Assembly (NCBI GenBank): GCA_022842465.1
Contig: JALHPN010000043.1
Coordinates: 1-46,718, forward strand
DNA from: Polyangiaceae bacterium
GTDB taxonomy: Bacteria > Myxococcota_A > Polyangia > Polyangiales > Polyangiaceae
Direction: 5' to 3'
Length of the DNA stretch: 46,718 nt
How positions within the stretch are numbered: position 1 is the stretch's first letter; the number at the start of each line of letters is the position of its first letter. Positions 1 through 6,830 of the stretch are shown piece after piece. The notes beneath the pieces are model-generated. The model was given only the letters and a program-made list of their open reading frames with translations. It was not told the origin of the DNA and searched no databases. The position numbers were made by a program, and so were the translations under genes.

Positions 1-465
1 CCCCGGGGCGTCGGTCCGAGCGCCGTCCGACGCGGGGAGCGTCGCGTCCCCGACCTCCGACGGCGGCGCGCTCTCGAGGGCGATCCTCGCCGCCGGATCG
101 AAGGCGAGCGCGGCGACGAGGCTGAGACCCGAGACCGCCTCGCTGCACGATGCGGCCGTCACGCGTCGCGCGTCCGAACGCACGCCGCCGCGCACGATCC
201 GCAGATCGCCTACGGTCCCGCCGCGTGTCTCGGCGACGGCGATCTCGATGGTGGCCTCGCCGCCGGCTGGCCCGCTTCCGTCCGCGCGCGCGAGGCGGTC
301 GGACCGCGTGCGGAGGGCGGCCCAGACGCGCGCTTCGTCGGTGCACGACGGGGCGGCAGCGACGCGCACGCGGATCGCGAACGGCGGCTCCGCGACGGCA
401 GGGCGCGTCGTCGCGAGGCTGGTCACGACGGCGAGCATCACGACGATCGTGGTCCGCGCACGCAC
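1..465 (-). CDS. Secreted hypothetical protein (3' end cut by window edge)
   Basis: An open frame runs from a GTG at 465 to the window edge with no stop (155 codons seen). An in-frame TAG at 475-477 limits the start. The first 25 residues form a classical signal peptide (basic start, hydrophobic core, cleavage after Ala-Val-Ala), so the product is exported. The mature part is Ala/Arg-rich with two cysteines and a mixed alpha/beta look; no catalytic motif is visible. It lies about 95 bases downstream of an ECF sigma factor on the same strand and probably shares its transcript. I recall similar sigma-adjacent secreted proteins of unknown function in Polyangiales, but that is memory, not a search. 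Confidence 0.6.
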   Translation of the reverse strand, partial: MRARTTIVVMLAVVTSLATTRPAVAEPPFAIRVRVAAAPSCTDEARVWAALRTRSDRLARADGSGPAGGEATIEIAVAETRGGTVGDLRIVRGGVRSDARRVTAASCSEAVSGLSLVAALAFDPAARIALESAPPSEVGDATLPASDGARTDAPG

Positions 466-559
466 GGCGGAGGTCTAGCCCAGACCCGCCATCGTGCCAC
501 GTCCGCCGGGCGCCGCCGATCGAGGGCGCCAGGCCTCACCCGAGCCGGACGCGTGACGA

Positions 560-1189
560 TCATCTCTGGGGGCTCCGCGCGCGTCTCGCGGCACGCATCT
601 GGCGCGACGGATGGACCCGACCGACCTCCCGCGCCATCACCTCGCGCGCGCGACGGAGGCGGGACGCGACCGTGCCCACCGCGAGCCCGAGCTCTTCGGC
701 GACCTCGGCGGCGGTTCGCTCCTCGAGGTCGATGCGGACGATCACGTCCCGCAGCTCCATCGGCAGATCGGCGAGCACCTGCTCGACGAGCGCCGACGTC
801 CGCGCGTCCTCGAGGACCTGGTCCTGGAGAGGCCCTTCGTCGAGCACCTCGAGCGCGGCGTCGTCCGCGGTCTCGCGGAGCCGCGCGATCCGGCGGCGAG
901 CATGCGCCGCGACGTTCAGGACGACACCGAAGAGAAACGCACGCTCTCGCCCTGGCCTGACCGCGCCGAGCTTCTGCGAGACGACGAGGAAGACGTGCTG
1001 CGCGGCGTCGTCGACCATCGCCTCGCTCACCCCCGCTCGGCGGAGCGCGCGCGTCACGTACGCGGCGTGCTCGAGGACGAGGGCGTTCGCGTCGCGCCTC
1101 GCCTCCGTGTCGCGCGGCATCGCCGGCACCACGTCGCTCGCCGGAGCGCGCGGCGGGAAGCCGGACGTGCGTCGTCGTGCCTTGGCCAT
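560..1189 (-). CDS. ECF-type sigma-70 family RNA polymerase sigma factor
   Basis: The 209-aa product has the two-domain ECF layout: region 2 at about residues 36-105 (ending in an Arg-rich segment) and region 4 at about 130-185 with a helix-turn-helix (Ala-Ala-Glu-Val-Ala-Glu-Glu-Leu-Gly, then Val-Gly-Thr-Val-Ala-Ser-Arg). It would direct RNA polymerase to a small regulon. The frame stays open upstream to 1876, but that extension overlaps the divergent gene at 1298 and has no sigma similarity. I chose ATG 1189; ATG 1120 is also possible and would remove a non-conserved 23-residue tail. No zinc anti-sigma gene is adjacent; the neighbour downstream is a secreted protein, so any control must act differently. 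Confidence 0.85.
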   Translation of the reverse strand: MAKARRRTSGFPPRAPASDVVPAMPRDTEARRDANALVLEHAAYVTRALRRAGVSEAMVDDAAQHVFLVVSQKLGAVRPGRERAFLFGVVLNVAAHARRRIARLRETADDAALEVLDEGPLQDQVLEDARTSALVEQVLADLPMELRDVIVRIDLEERTAAEVAEELGLAVGTVASRLRRAREVMAREVGRVHPSRQMRAARRARSPQR

Positions 1190-1199
1190 CTCCGTGCCA
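1184..1199 (-). promoter_or_regulatory. Possible sigma54-type -24/-12 element overlapping the ECF start
   Basis: On the minus strand the bases read TGGCACG, four bases, TGGCC, which keeps the GG-N10-GC spacing of sigma54 promoters (consensus TGGCAYR-N4-TTGCW). The -24 half is perfect and the -12 half is weak. If used, transcription would begin near 1172 and the sigma factor would have to start at ATG 1120 rather than 1189. A similar match inside the coding region near 31.1 kb shows that chance hits occur in this GC-rich DNA. Confidence 0.2.
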
Positions 1200-1297
1200 T
1201 TCCCGCCATCGGCCGGTTCGATCACGGTTTCGACCGTGGCCTTCGCGGGAAAGGCCCGTGTTCTTGCGCTGCGGCGGTTCGGTGATAGAGACCCCGC

Positions 1298-1765
1298 GTG
1301 CGCGCCATCCTGACGGTCTCCTTCGCCCTCGTCCTCGCGGCCTCGTCCGTCGGCTGCACCGGGGCGACGGAGGCCGACGCGTCCGGCGACGCCACCGCCA
1401 CGGGGGAGGAGGAGCTCGCGTCGCGTGCGTGTCAGACCCGGCGCGAGACCCCGTCCTGCACGACGACGGCGGTGATCGAGCAGGTCTTCATCGGCGAGGT
1501 CGACCCGGACGTCATCGGCGACGCGTGCATCGTCTTCGCGCGCGAGCGCGGCGGGAAGCTCCTCGGCCTCGTCGAGGATCCCGGCAGCTGCCTCGCGACG
1601 CCGACCCTCGTGGGCAAGGAGGGCGCCCGCGTCCGGTTCCACCGCGGCGACGTGCTCCGCATCTCGCGGCCCTCGCTCCGCAACGGCCTCCGCGCCTTCC
1701 GCGCCGACGCGTCCTACTACGATCTCCTCGGGCCCGCGGAGATCGACACGCCCCCGACGCCCTGA
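1298..1765 (+). CDS. Small lipoprotein, function unknown
   Basis: The 155-aa product starts at a GTG. It has a short hydrophobic signal ending in a lipobox-like Ser-Val-Gly-Cys, so Cys20 is the likely lipidated residue. After an acidic, Thr/Ala-rich linker (residues 21-40) comes a compact domain of about 110 residues with four cysteines that could form two disulfides outside the cytoplasm. No known domain was recognised. It is divergent from the ECF sigma gene across a roughly 110-base promoter region and is followed by a short-chain dehydrogenase about 80 bases on. Confidence 0.7.
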   Translation: MRAILTVSFALVLAASSVGCTGATEADASGDATATGEEELASRACQTRRETPSCTTTAVIEQVFIGEVDPDVIGDACIVFARERGGKLLGLVEDPGSCLATPTLVGKEGARVRFHRGDVLRISRPSLRNGLRAFRADASYYDLLGPAEIDTPPTP

Positions 1766-1844
1766 CCGCCGGACGCGACGGCCATCGACCTGGGCGGCAT
1801 CCGTGCCCCGTTGACGCGGCAGGCCCGCCGGAGGACGACGGGGC

Positions 1845-2720
1845 ATGCGTCGCATCGTCGTCACCGGGGCGAACAAGGGAATCGGGCTCGCGATCGTCCG
1901 CGCCGTCCTCGAGCAGCACGACGATGCGTTCGTCTACCTCGGCTCGCGCGATCCGGAGCGCGGTCGCGCCGCCGCGCGCGCGCTGAGCGAGGAGCACCCC
2001 GGCTGGGAGGCGCGGCTCGAGGTCCTCGCGCTCGACGTCACGCGCGATTCGTCGGTGTCGGCGGCGGCGGCGCGCGTGGCCGAGAGCTCCGACGGCGAGA
2101 AGCTCTACGGGGTCGTCAACAACGCGGGCATCGCCGCCGAGGCTGGCCTCCGCGCGGTGATCGACGTGAACGTCCTCGGCGTCCGTCGCGTCTGCGAAGC
2201 GTTCGCCCCGCTCCTCCAGTCGGAGGGTCGTGTCGTGGTCGTCACCTCGGCGGCGGGGCCGAGCTTCGTGGCGCGCTGCAGCGAGGACATGCAGCGCTTC
2301 TTCCTCGACGACGGGCACGACTGGCCGCGCCTCGAGGGCTTCGTCGAGGCGTGTCTCGCCATCGACGGCGACCCGTCTGCCTTCGCCGCCAGGGGCCTCG
2401 CCGACGGCGCGCCCTACGGCCTCTCGAAGGCGCTCGCGAACACGTACACCCGCGCGTTCGCGCGCCGGCACCCGGAGCTCCGCGTCAACGCGTGCACGCC
2501 GGGCTTCATCGAGACGGACCTGACCCGCCACTACGCGGCGTCGCAGAACAAGTCGCCCGCCGAGCTCGGGATGAAGCCGCCGGCGGAGGGGGTGACGGCC
2601 CCCCTCCACCTGCTGTTCGGCGCGCTCGAGGGCAACGGTCGCTATTACGGGAGCGACGCGCAGCGGAGCCCGCTCGATCGTTACCGGAGCCCCGGGAGCC
2701 CGCCGTACACCGGCGCGTGA
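1845..2720 (+). CDS. Short-chain dehydrogenase/reductase, carbonyl-reductase-like
   Basis: The 291-aa protein is a classical SDR. It shows the Rossmann dinucleotide motif Thr-Gly-Ala-Asn-Lys-Gly-Ile-Gly at 7-14, an adenine-ring Asp-Val at 64-65, Asn-Asn-Ala-Gly at 92-95, Ser135 and the catalytic Tyr191-x3-Lys195. The Asn-Lys in the glycine motif and the roughly 50-residue insertion between Ser135 and Tyr191 resemble the eukaryotic carbonyl reductase 1 (CBR1) branch, usually monomeric and NADPH-dependent. Arg35, after the second strand, also fits NADPH. The substrate cannot be predicted. It is cytosolic and converges with a lipoprotein gene 15 bases downstream. No operon partner is obvious. 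Confidence 0.88.
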   Translation: MRRIVVTGANKGIGLAIVRAVLEQHDDAFVYLGSRDPERGRAAARALSEEHPGWEARLEVLALDVTRDSSVSAAAARVAESSDGEKLYGVVNNAGIAAEAGLRAVIDVNVLGVRRVCEAFAPLLQSEGRVVVVTSAAGPSFVARCSEDMQRFFLDDGHDWPRLEGFVEACLAIDGDPSAFAARGLADGAPYGLSKALANTYTRAFARRHPELRVNACTPGFIETDLTRHYAASQNKSPAELGMKPPAEGVTAPLHLLFGALEGNGRYYGSDAQRSPLDRYRSPGSPPYTGA

Positions 2721-2735
2721 GCGCGGGCCTTCGCC

Positions 2736-4259
2736 TCAGTCGTCGACGAGATCGGCGCGCGAGGTGCACTTCCCCGGGCCGGTGCGGCCGCTGTTGAAGT
2801 CCTTCACCGGGACGGCAGCCTTCACGAACGTCTTGCGGAGAGCGTTGTCGGCGTCGACCTGGGCCGGCGTGTAGCGCTGGAAGAGGGCCGTCGCGGCGTC
2901 GAAGGCCGCACGCTCACGATCGCTGGTCCGCGCGCCGTTCAGCATGTTCAGCTCCATCGCGACGTAGGCTCGCGCGAGCGTCCAGTAGGAGTTGCCCTGG
3001 ATCGGCCGGGAGATCGCCTCGAGGTAGGTCCCTCCACTCTGGAAGAAGAGGCTGTTCTCCCCTGCCGTGCCGATGCGGTCCCACGCGGGGTTGTACCGGC
3101 GCGGGCGGAGCTGGCTGTGGTTCTTCCAGTAGCCTGCGCCGAGGGTGCAGCCGGGGCTGCACTGGACCTCGCCTTGGACCGTCCAGCTCGCGCTGCCGGT
3201 CGCCCCCGTGTCGAACCCCACGTACGTCGCGGCGGTCGTCACGCCGAAGGCGCCGCACGCGAAGGGGCCGACGACGTTTGCGAAGTTGAACGTGACCTCG
3301 CCCTGCTCGACGCACACGTTGCCGAGGAAGTGATCGTTGTACGGCGAAGCCTCGTCACGGACCTTGATGCAGCGGTCGAGCGTGGCGGTGGACGTCGTGT
3401 GGGAGCCGAAGCTCGCGACGACCTCGCGCGTGGCGACCAAGAGGCCGTGCGAGACGGAGCCGCCGCCGACCACGTTGCGATCCGAGGTGTCGGGCACGTC
3501 CGCGCGGAACGCGCACTCGAGCATCGTGAAGGGCGCCATCTCGAACGGTAGCGCCTTGGGGCACGTGATCGCCGCGTCGAGCGTCCCGACCCTCGTCGTG
3601 AGCGCATCGACGGTGACGGTGCTCGGGCTGAGGTTGCGGACGAAGAGCGGTCCGCCGATGTACTGGCCCGCCGACGTCGTCACGCCCGGGCTCACCTTCA
3701 CCTCGTAGGCGACGGCCTCCTCCTGCCCTTCGGCGAGCACCATCCGCTCCGTGGGGCCGGTCTTGGTGATCGTCCAGCTCGGCTTCTCGGCGTTGAAGGC
3801 GCGCGGGCTCGGCTGGACGCGGAGCTCGTAGTCGTAGCAGAACGTGACCTCCTCCGGCGGGCTCGGGGCGCCGTCGGTGGTCGGACCGTGGAGGCTCGGG
3901 TAGGCGTCCTGCCCTTCGGGCATGTCCCACATGAGCGTGCGCGTGCCGTTCGAGACGAGGACGCCCTTGATCTTCAGGGTCGCGTTGTTGAAGTAGAAGA
4001 TCGTGTTCGTGTCGTCGTAGTAGGTGACGTCGAGCGTGTTCTGCGCGTCGAGCGCGTAGCGCCCACCCGCGACGGGCCCCGGGATGGTGAGCTGCTGGCG
4101 TCCGAGGCCGAGCTGCTCGCACGTCGTCCCGCGCGGGACGAGCCCGAGCTCGTCGGCGACCTGCCCCGTCTGCTCGGGGGCGTCCTCCTTGGGCGTGCCT
4201 CCCGCGCAGGCTGCGAGAAGAACCAGAACCGCCGGCAAGAACATCTTCGTGGTCGACAT
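2736..4259 (-). CDS. Large secreted lipoprotein with a C-terminal YWKNH-type domain
   Basis: The 507-aa product from ATG 4259 has a signal peptide ending in a lipobox with Leu-Ala-Ala-Cys. The middle region is beta-rich and resembles repeated immunoglobulin-like or DUF11-style folds. Around residue 370 a Gly-Cys-Thr-Leu-Gly-Ala-Gly-Tyr-Trp-Lys-Asn-His segment appears. This motif marks a short C-terminal domain seen in many secreted bacterial proteins of unknown role. An in-frame ATG at 4289 would put ten residues before the signal, so 4259 is preferred, with a purine-rich GGAGGAG upstream. It is likely a surface or periplasmic structural protein; no enzyme motif was found. Confidence 0.75.
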   Translation of the reverse strand: MSTTKMFLPAVLVLLAACAGGTPKEDAPEQTGQVADELGLVPRGTTCEQLGLGRQQLTIPGPVAGGRYALDAQNTLDVTYYDDTNTIFYFNNATLKIKGVLVSNGTRTLMWDMPEGQDAYPSLHGPTTDGAPSPPEEVTFCYDYELRVQPSPRAFNAEKPSWTITKTGPTERMVLAEGQEEAVAYEVKVSPGVTTSAGQYIGGPLFVRNLSPSTVTVDALTTRVGTLDAAITCPKALPFEMAPFTMLECAFRADVPDTSDRNVVGGGSVSHGLLVATREVVASFGSHTTSTATLDRCIKVRDEASPYNDHFLGNVCVEQGEVTFNFANVVGPFACGAFGVTTAATYVGFDTGATGSASWTVQGEVQCSPGCTLGAGYWKNHSQLRPRRYNPAWDRIGTAGENSLFFQSGGTYLEAISRPIQGNSYWTLARAYVAMELNMLNGARTSDRERAAFDAATALFQRYTPAQVDADNALRKTFVKAAVPVKDFNSGRTGPGKCTSRADLVDD

Positions 4260-4314
4260 GGGGATGGCGCTCTCCTCCTCCGAGTTCAAGAGGCGAAGAC
4301 GTGCACGTTCCCTG

Positions 4315-4329
4315 CCGAGCGCCGCTCGG
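4315..4329. promoter_or_regulatory. Short perfect hairpin upstream of the lipoprotein gene
   Basis: CCGAGC and GCTCGG form a 6-bp perfect stem around a 3-base loop, 55-70 bases upstream of the ATG at 4259. It could shape the 5' leader or be an operator. The 4260-4470 gap holds no gene I can support. Confidence 0.25.
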
Positions 4330-4470
4330 GCGCCGCGAACGCGCTCTCTCGCGATGGGACGAGGGATTCGCGCCGGTCGGCCTCGCGCGCGACGCTCGAC
4401 CGGGGCACCGCCGGATCGCCGGCACGCGTGGGCGTGATCCGGTCGGCGCGCCGACCAGGCCTCCGTCGCG

Positions 4471-5292
4471 TCACGCCCCCCAGCGCTCGGTGAGGTCGAC
4501 GACCCAGGACCTCACCCCCGACGTGCGCTGGTAGAAGTCGCGGTCGTCGGAGGGCGTCTTCGCGAAGAAGTAGAAGGAGTAGACCGCCTTCACGCGGCCG
4601 CCGCAGAGGAGCGGGCTCCCGGAGTCGCCGCGCGCCGGCTCTCCGTCCACGGCGCGCACCTCCAGGTGGTCACGGCTCGTCAGGGCGGCGATCCGGACGC
4701 GCGCCGTGCGCTTGCGGAGACCGCGAATCGAGCCGCCCTCCCGATCCGCGCCGTAGCCGACGATGGTGCAGCGCTCGTCCGTCTCGGGCGGATCGCGGTC
4801 GAGCACGAGCGGCTCGGCGCTCGCGGGCGCGGCGAGGCGGACGAGGGCGACGTCGTCCTCGTAGCGCCGGCGGAGGCCGTCGAGGGAGGTCGCGTCGCCT
4901 CGGGACGCGTCGAAGCCCGGGTAGACCGCGGCGCCGTTCACGTCGATGCGCGTGAAGCCTCGGAGCTCGGACGCCGACGTCGGCACGTCCGTCACGGCCG
5001 CGCCGGAGCCCGTGAAGAAGCCGTCGGGTAGCCTGCGCCCGTCGATGCAGTGGGCGGCCGTCATCACGACCCGCGGCGCCAGGAGGAACGCGCTGCAGAA
5101 GGTGCCCTCCCGGAACCAGATCAAGGCGCCCATCGCCGGGAACGCATCGGTGGGGGCGCCGCCGACGACGGCAGAGGCGGCGGAGTCGACCGTGACGCCC
5201 GACGCCTCCTCCTCCGCGGAGGCGACGCAGCCGGCGAGCGAGACGAGCGAGACGAGGGAGAGGAGGAGCGAGACGGTCGGGCGCGTGGGCAC
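4471..5292 (-). CDS. Trypsin-like serine protease (S1 family), lipoprotein
   Basis: The 273-aa protein starts at GTG 5292. Its signal ends in Leu-Ala-Gly-Cys (lipidated Cys22). A short pro-segment leads to Val-Val-Gly-Gly at 42-45, the usual activation site of S1 proteases. The catalytic triad is complete: His81 in Thr-Ala-Ala-His-Cys, Asp147 in Asp-Asp-Val-Ala-Leu, and Ser224 in Gly-Asp-Ser-Gly-Ser-Pro. The residue six before Ser224 is in a Glu-Pro-Ala-Arg-Gly stretch without the usual Cys or Asp, so specificity is unclear. It is probably anchored to the envelope. An 18-bp perfect palindrome lies 70 bases upstream of the start and may be its operator. Confidence 0.88.
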   Translation of the reverse strand: MPTRPTVSLLLSLVSLVSLAGCVASAEEEASGVTVDSAASAVVGGAPTDAFPAMGALIWFREGTFCSAFLLAPRVVMTAAHCIDGRRLPDGFFTGSGAAVTDVPTSASELRGFTRIDVNGAAVYPGFDASRGDATSLDGLRRRYEDDVALVRLAAPASAEPLVLDRDPPETDERCTIVGYGADREGGSIRGLRKRTARVRIAALTSRDHLEVRAVDGEPARGDSGSPLLCGGRVKAVYSFYFFAKTPSDDRDFYQRTSGVRSWVVDLTERWGA

Positions 5293-5361
5293 GATCGCCG
5301 TCGACGCAAGCGCGGGGCCGCCGCTTGGTCACGTGCTTCCGCGCCGTTGCGCGCGATCGCG

Positions 5362-5379
5362 TGTCCACGCGCGTGGACA
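5362..5379. promoter_or_regulatory. 18-bp perfect palindrome upstream of the S1 protease
   Basis: TGTCCACGC is followed directly by its reverse complement GCGTGGACA. The site sits in the 111-base gap between the esterase stop (5404) and the protease GTG (5292). With no loop, a transcript hairpin would be poor, so a binding site for a dimeric regulator is more likely than a terminator. A further GTGGAC half site occurs at about 5391. Confidence 0.4.
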
Positions 5380-5403
5380 GTGAGGTCTCGGGTGGACGAC
5401 GGT

Positions 5404-6822
5404 TCAGGGAAGCACGCCCCGGCACGCGCCGAAGAACGCGGCTGCGGAGCTGCTCGTCATGATGGCCTCGCAGATCGACACACAGTAAGGGGAGTCCTTC
5501 CGGTTCTCGCAGCACGTGTTCACGGCGTTGATGAGCGGGTAGGCCCCGTTGATGCCCTGCATGCAGGCCGCCTTCGCCTGGTGCTGCTCGAAGCAGCCGA
5601 GCACGGTCGCGTCGACGGCGGTGGTCGCCTTCTGCTCGCACGCGCGGACGCATCCGCCGCAGTTCTCGTTCTGCGCGCCGGAGAAGCCGATCGCCGCGAG
5701 CTGCGGCTTCAGCGTCGGGCCCACCGTGCCGTTCTCGACGGCGCAGTCGCCGAAGAGCTGACAGGCCTTGTCGCAGCCGGTGCGGGAGGTTGGGCCGCAC
5801 ACCACCTCGAACCCCTCGGGTCCCGCGTACGGCGTGTCCGTGCACGTCGCCTTCGCGCCCGCCGGGACCGCCGGCGCGACGTCGGGGCTGCCCTTGCCGG
5901 AGAGGCCCTTCGGATGCGCGAGCAGCTGGTCGGCGAACCAGCCGTTCAGGCCGGAGAGCCACGCGTGGCCGATGTTCGCGCCCTTGCAGTTCACCTCCGC
6001 GACGTTCGCCTCCGCGTCGTAGAACTTCGACGCGAGCGAGGCCTCGGTGACGAAGTTGAAGCCGCCGACGGACACCCCCCCTGCGCTGCCCGAGTAGCGA
6101 TCGTTGTCGCCGCCCCACGTGACGATGACGAACATCGGATCGAGGGGCTGCGGCGGCGCCGGCGACGTGAGCGAGAAGACACCGGAGGCCGGGATCCCGC
6201 CGGCGAGGAGCTGCGAGCGCCGCTGGAGGACGTAGTTCGTGAAGATGCCGCCGGCCGAGTGACCGCCGACGTAGATGCGGTTCTTGTCGATCGGGACGTG
6301 CGCCGCGGTGCACTTGACGAGGCTGTCGAAGTACTCGAGGTCCTTGTTCGGGTCGTTCTCCTTGCCGGGCTGACGGAGGCCGTCCCAGATGGGCCATGCC
6401 TCCCCGTTCCCGGCGCTCGACGGGGCGAGCACGACGAACCCGCGTGCGGCGAAGTCCTCGAGCTTCGCCCTGGCGCTGAAGGCCTCGCCGTCCTCTCCCG
6501 TGCCGTTGAACGCGACGAAGAGGGGCCGCGGCGTGCTCGTGTCGTCGGGGAGGTGGAGGACGAAGTCTCGGTCCTGACCGGCGACGGCGTAGCCGGCGTT
6601 GAGACCTGCGTTCGGCGCCTTTGCCCGGAACGCGGGCGCGCAGTCGGTCTCTGCGTTCGCTTCGAGGGCGACCGCAGGGACGTCCTCCGGCACCGTGGGG
6701 ACGGCGGGGGCGTCGGGCGTCGGCGCGGCAGGCTCCGTGCTCTCGTTCGACGTCTTGGTCGAGCACGCGACGGCGAGGACGAGCGCCGCCGGCGTGAGCG
6801 CGACCGCGAGCCTGCTTCGCAT
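5404..6822 (-). CDS. Poly(3-hydroxybutyrate) depolymerase / LpqC-like esterase lipoprotein
   Basis: The 472-aa product from ATG 6822 has a signal with Leu-Ala-Val-Ala-Cys, then a Pro/Ala/Thr linker to about residue 60. Residues 75-300 look like an alpha/beta hydrolase of the LpqC / PHB-depolymerase esterase group: nucleophile elbow Gly-Gly-His-Ser-Ala-Gly-Gly with Ser189, likely acid Asp239 or Asp241 in Trp-Gly-Gly-Asp-Asn-Asp, and His286 in Gly-His-Ala-Trp. The last 150 residues are Cys-rich and resemble small disulfide domains; they may bind the substrate or the cell surface. It starts 8 bases after the upstream gene's stop, so the two form an operon. The substrate is a guess: ester polymers or acetylated polysaccharide. 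Confidence 0.82.
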   Translation of the reverse strand: MRSRLAVALTPAALVLAVACSTKTSNESTEPAAPTPDAPAVPTVPEDVPAVALEANAETDCAPAFRAKAPNAGLNAGYAVAGQDRDFVLHLPDDTSTPRPLFVAFNGTGEDGEAFSARAKLEDFAARGFVVLAPSSAGNGEAWPIWDGLRQPGKENDPNKDLEYFDSLVKCTAAHVPIDKNRIYVGGHSAGGIFTNYVLQRRSQLLAGGIPASGVFSLTSPAPPQPLDPMFVIVTWGGDNDRYSGSAGGVSVGGFNFVTEASLASKFYDAEANVAEVNCKGANIGHAWLSGLNGWFADQLLAHPKGLSGKGSPDVAPAVPAGAKATCTDTPYAGPEGFEVVCGPTSRTGCDKACQLFGDCAVENGTVGPTLKPQLAAIGFSGAQNENCGGCVRACEQKATTAVDATVLGCFEQHQAKAACMQGINGAYPLINAVNTCCENRKDSPYCVSICEAIMTSSSAAAFFGACRGVLP

Positions 6823-6830
6823 GGCGGGGC

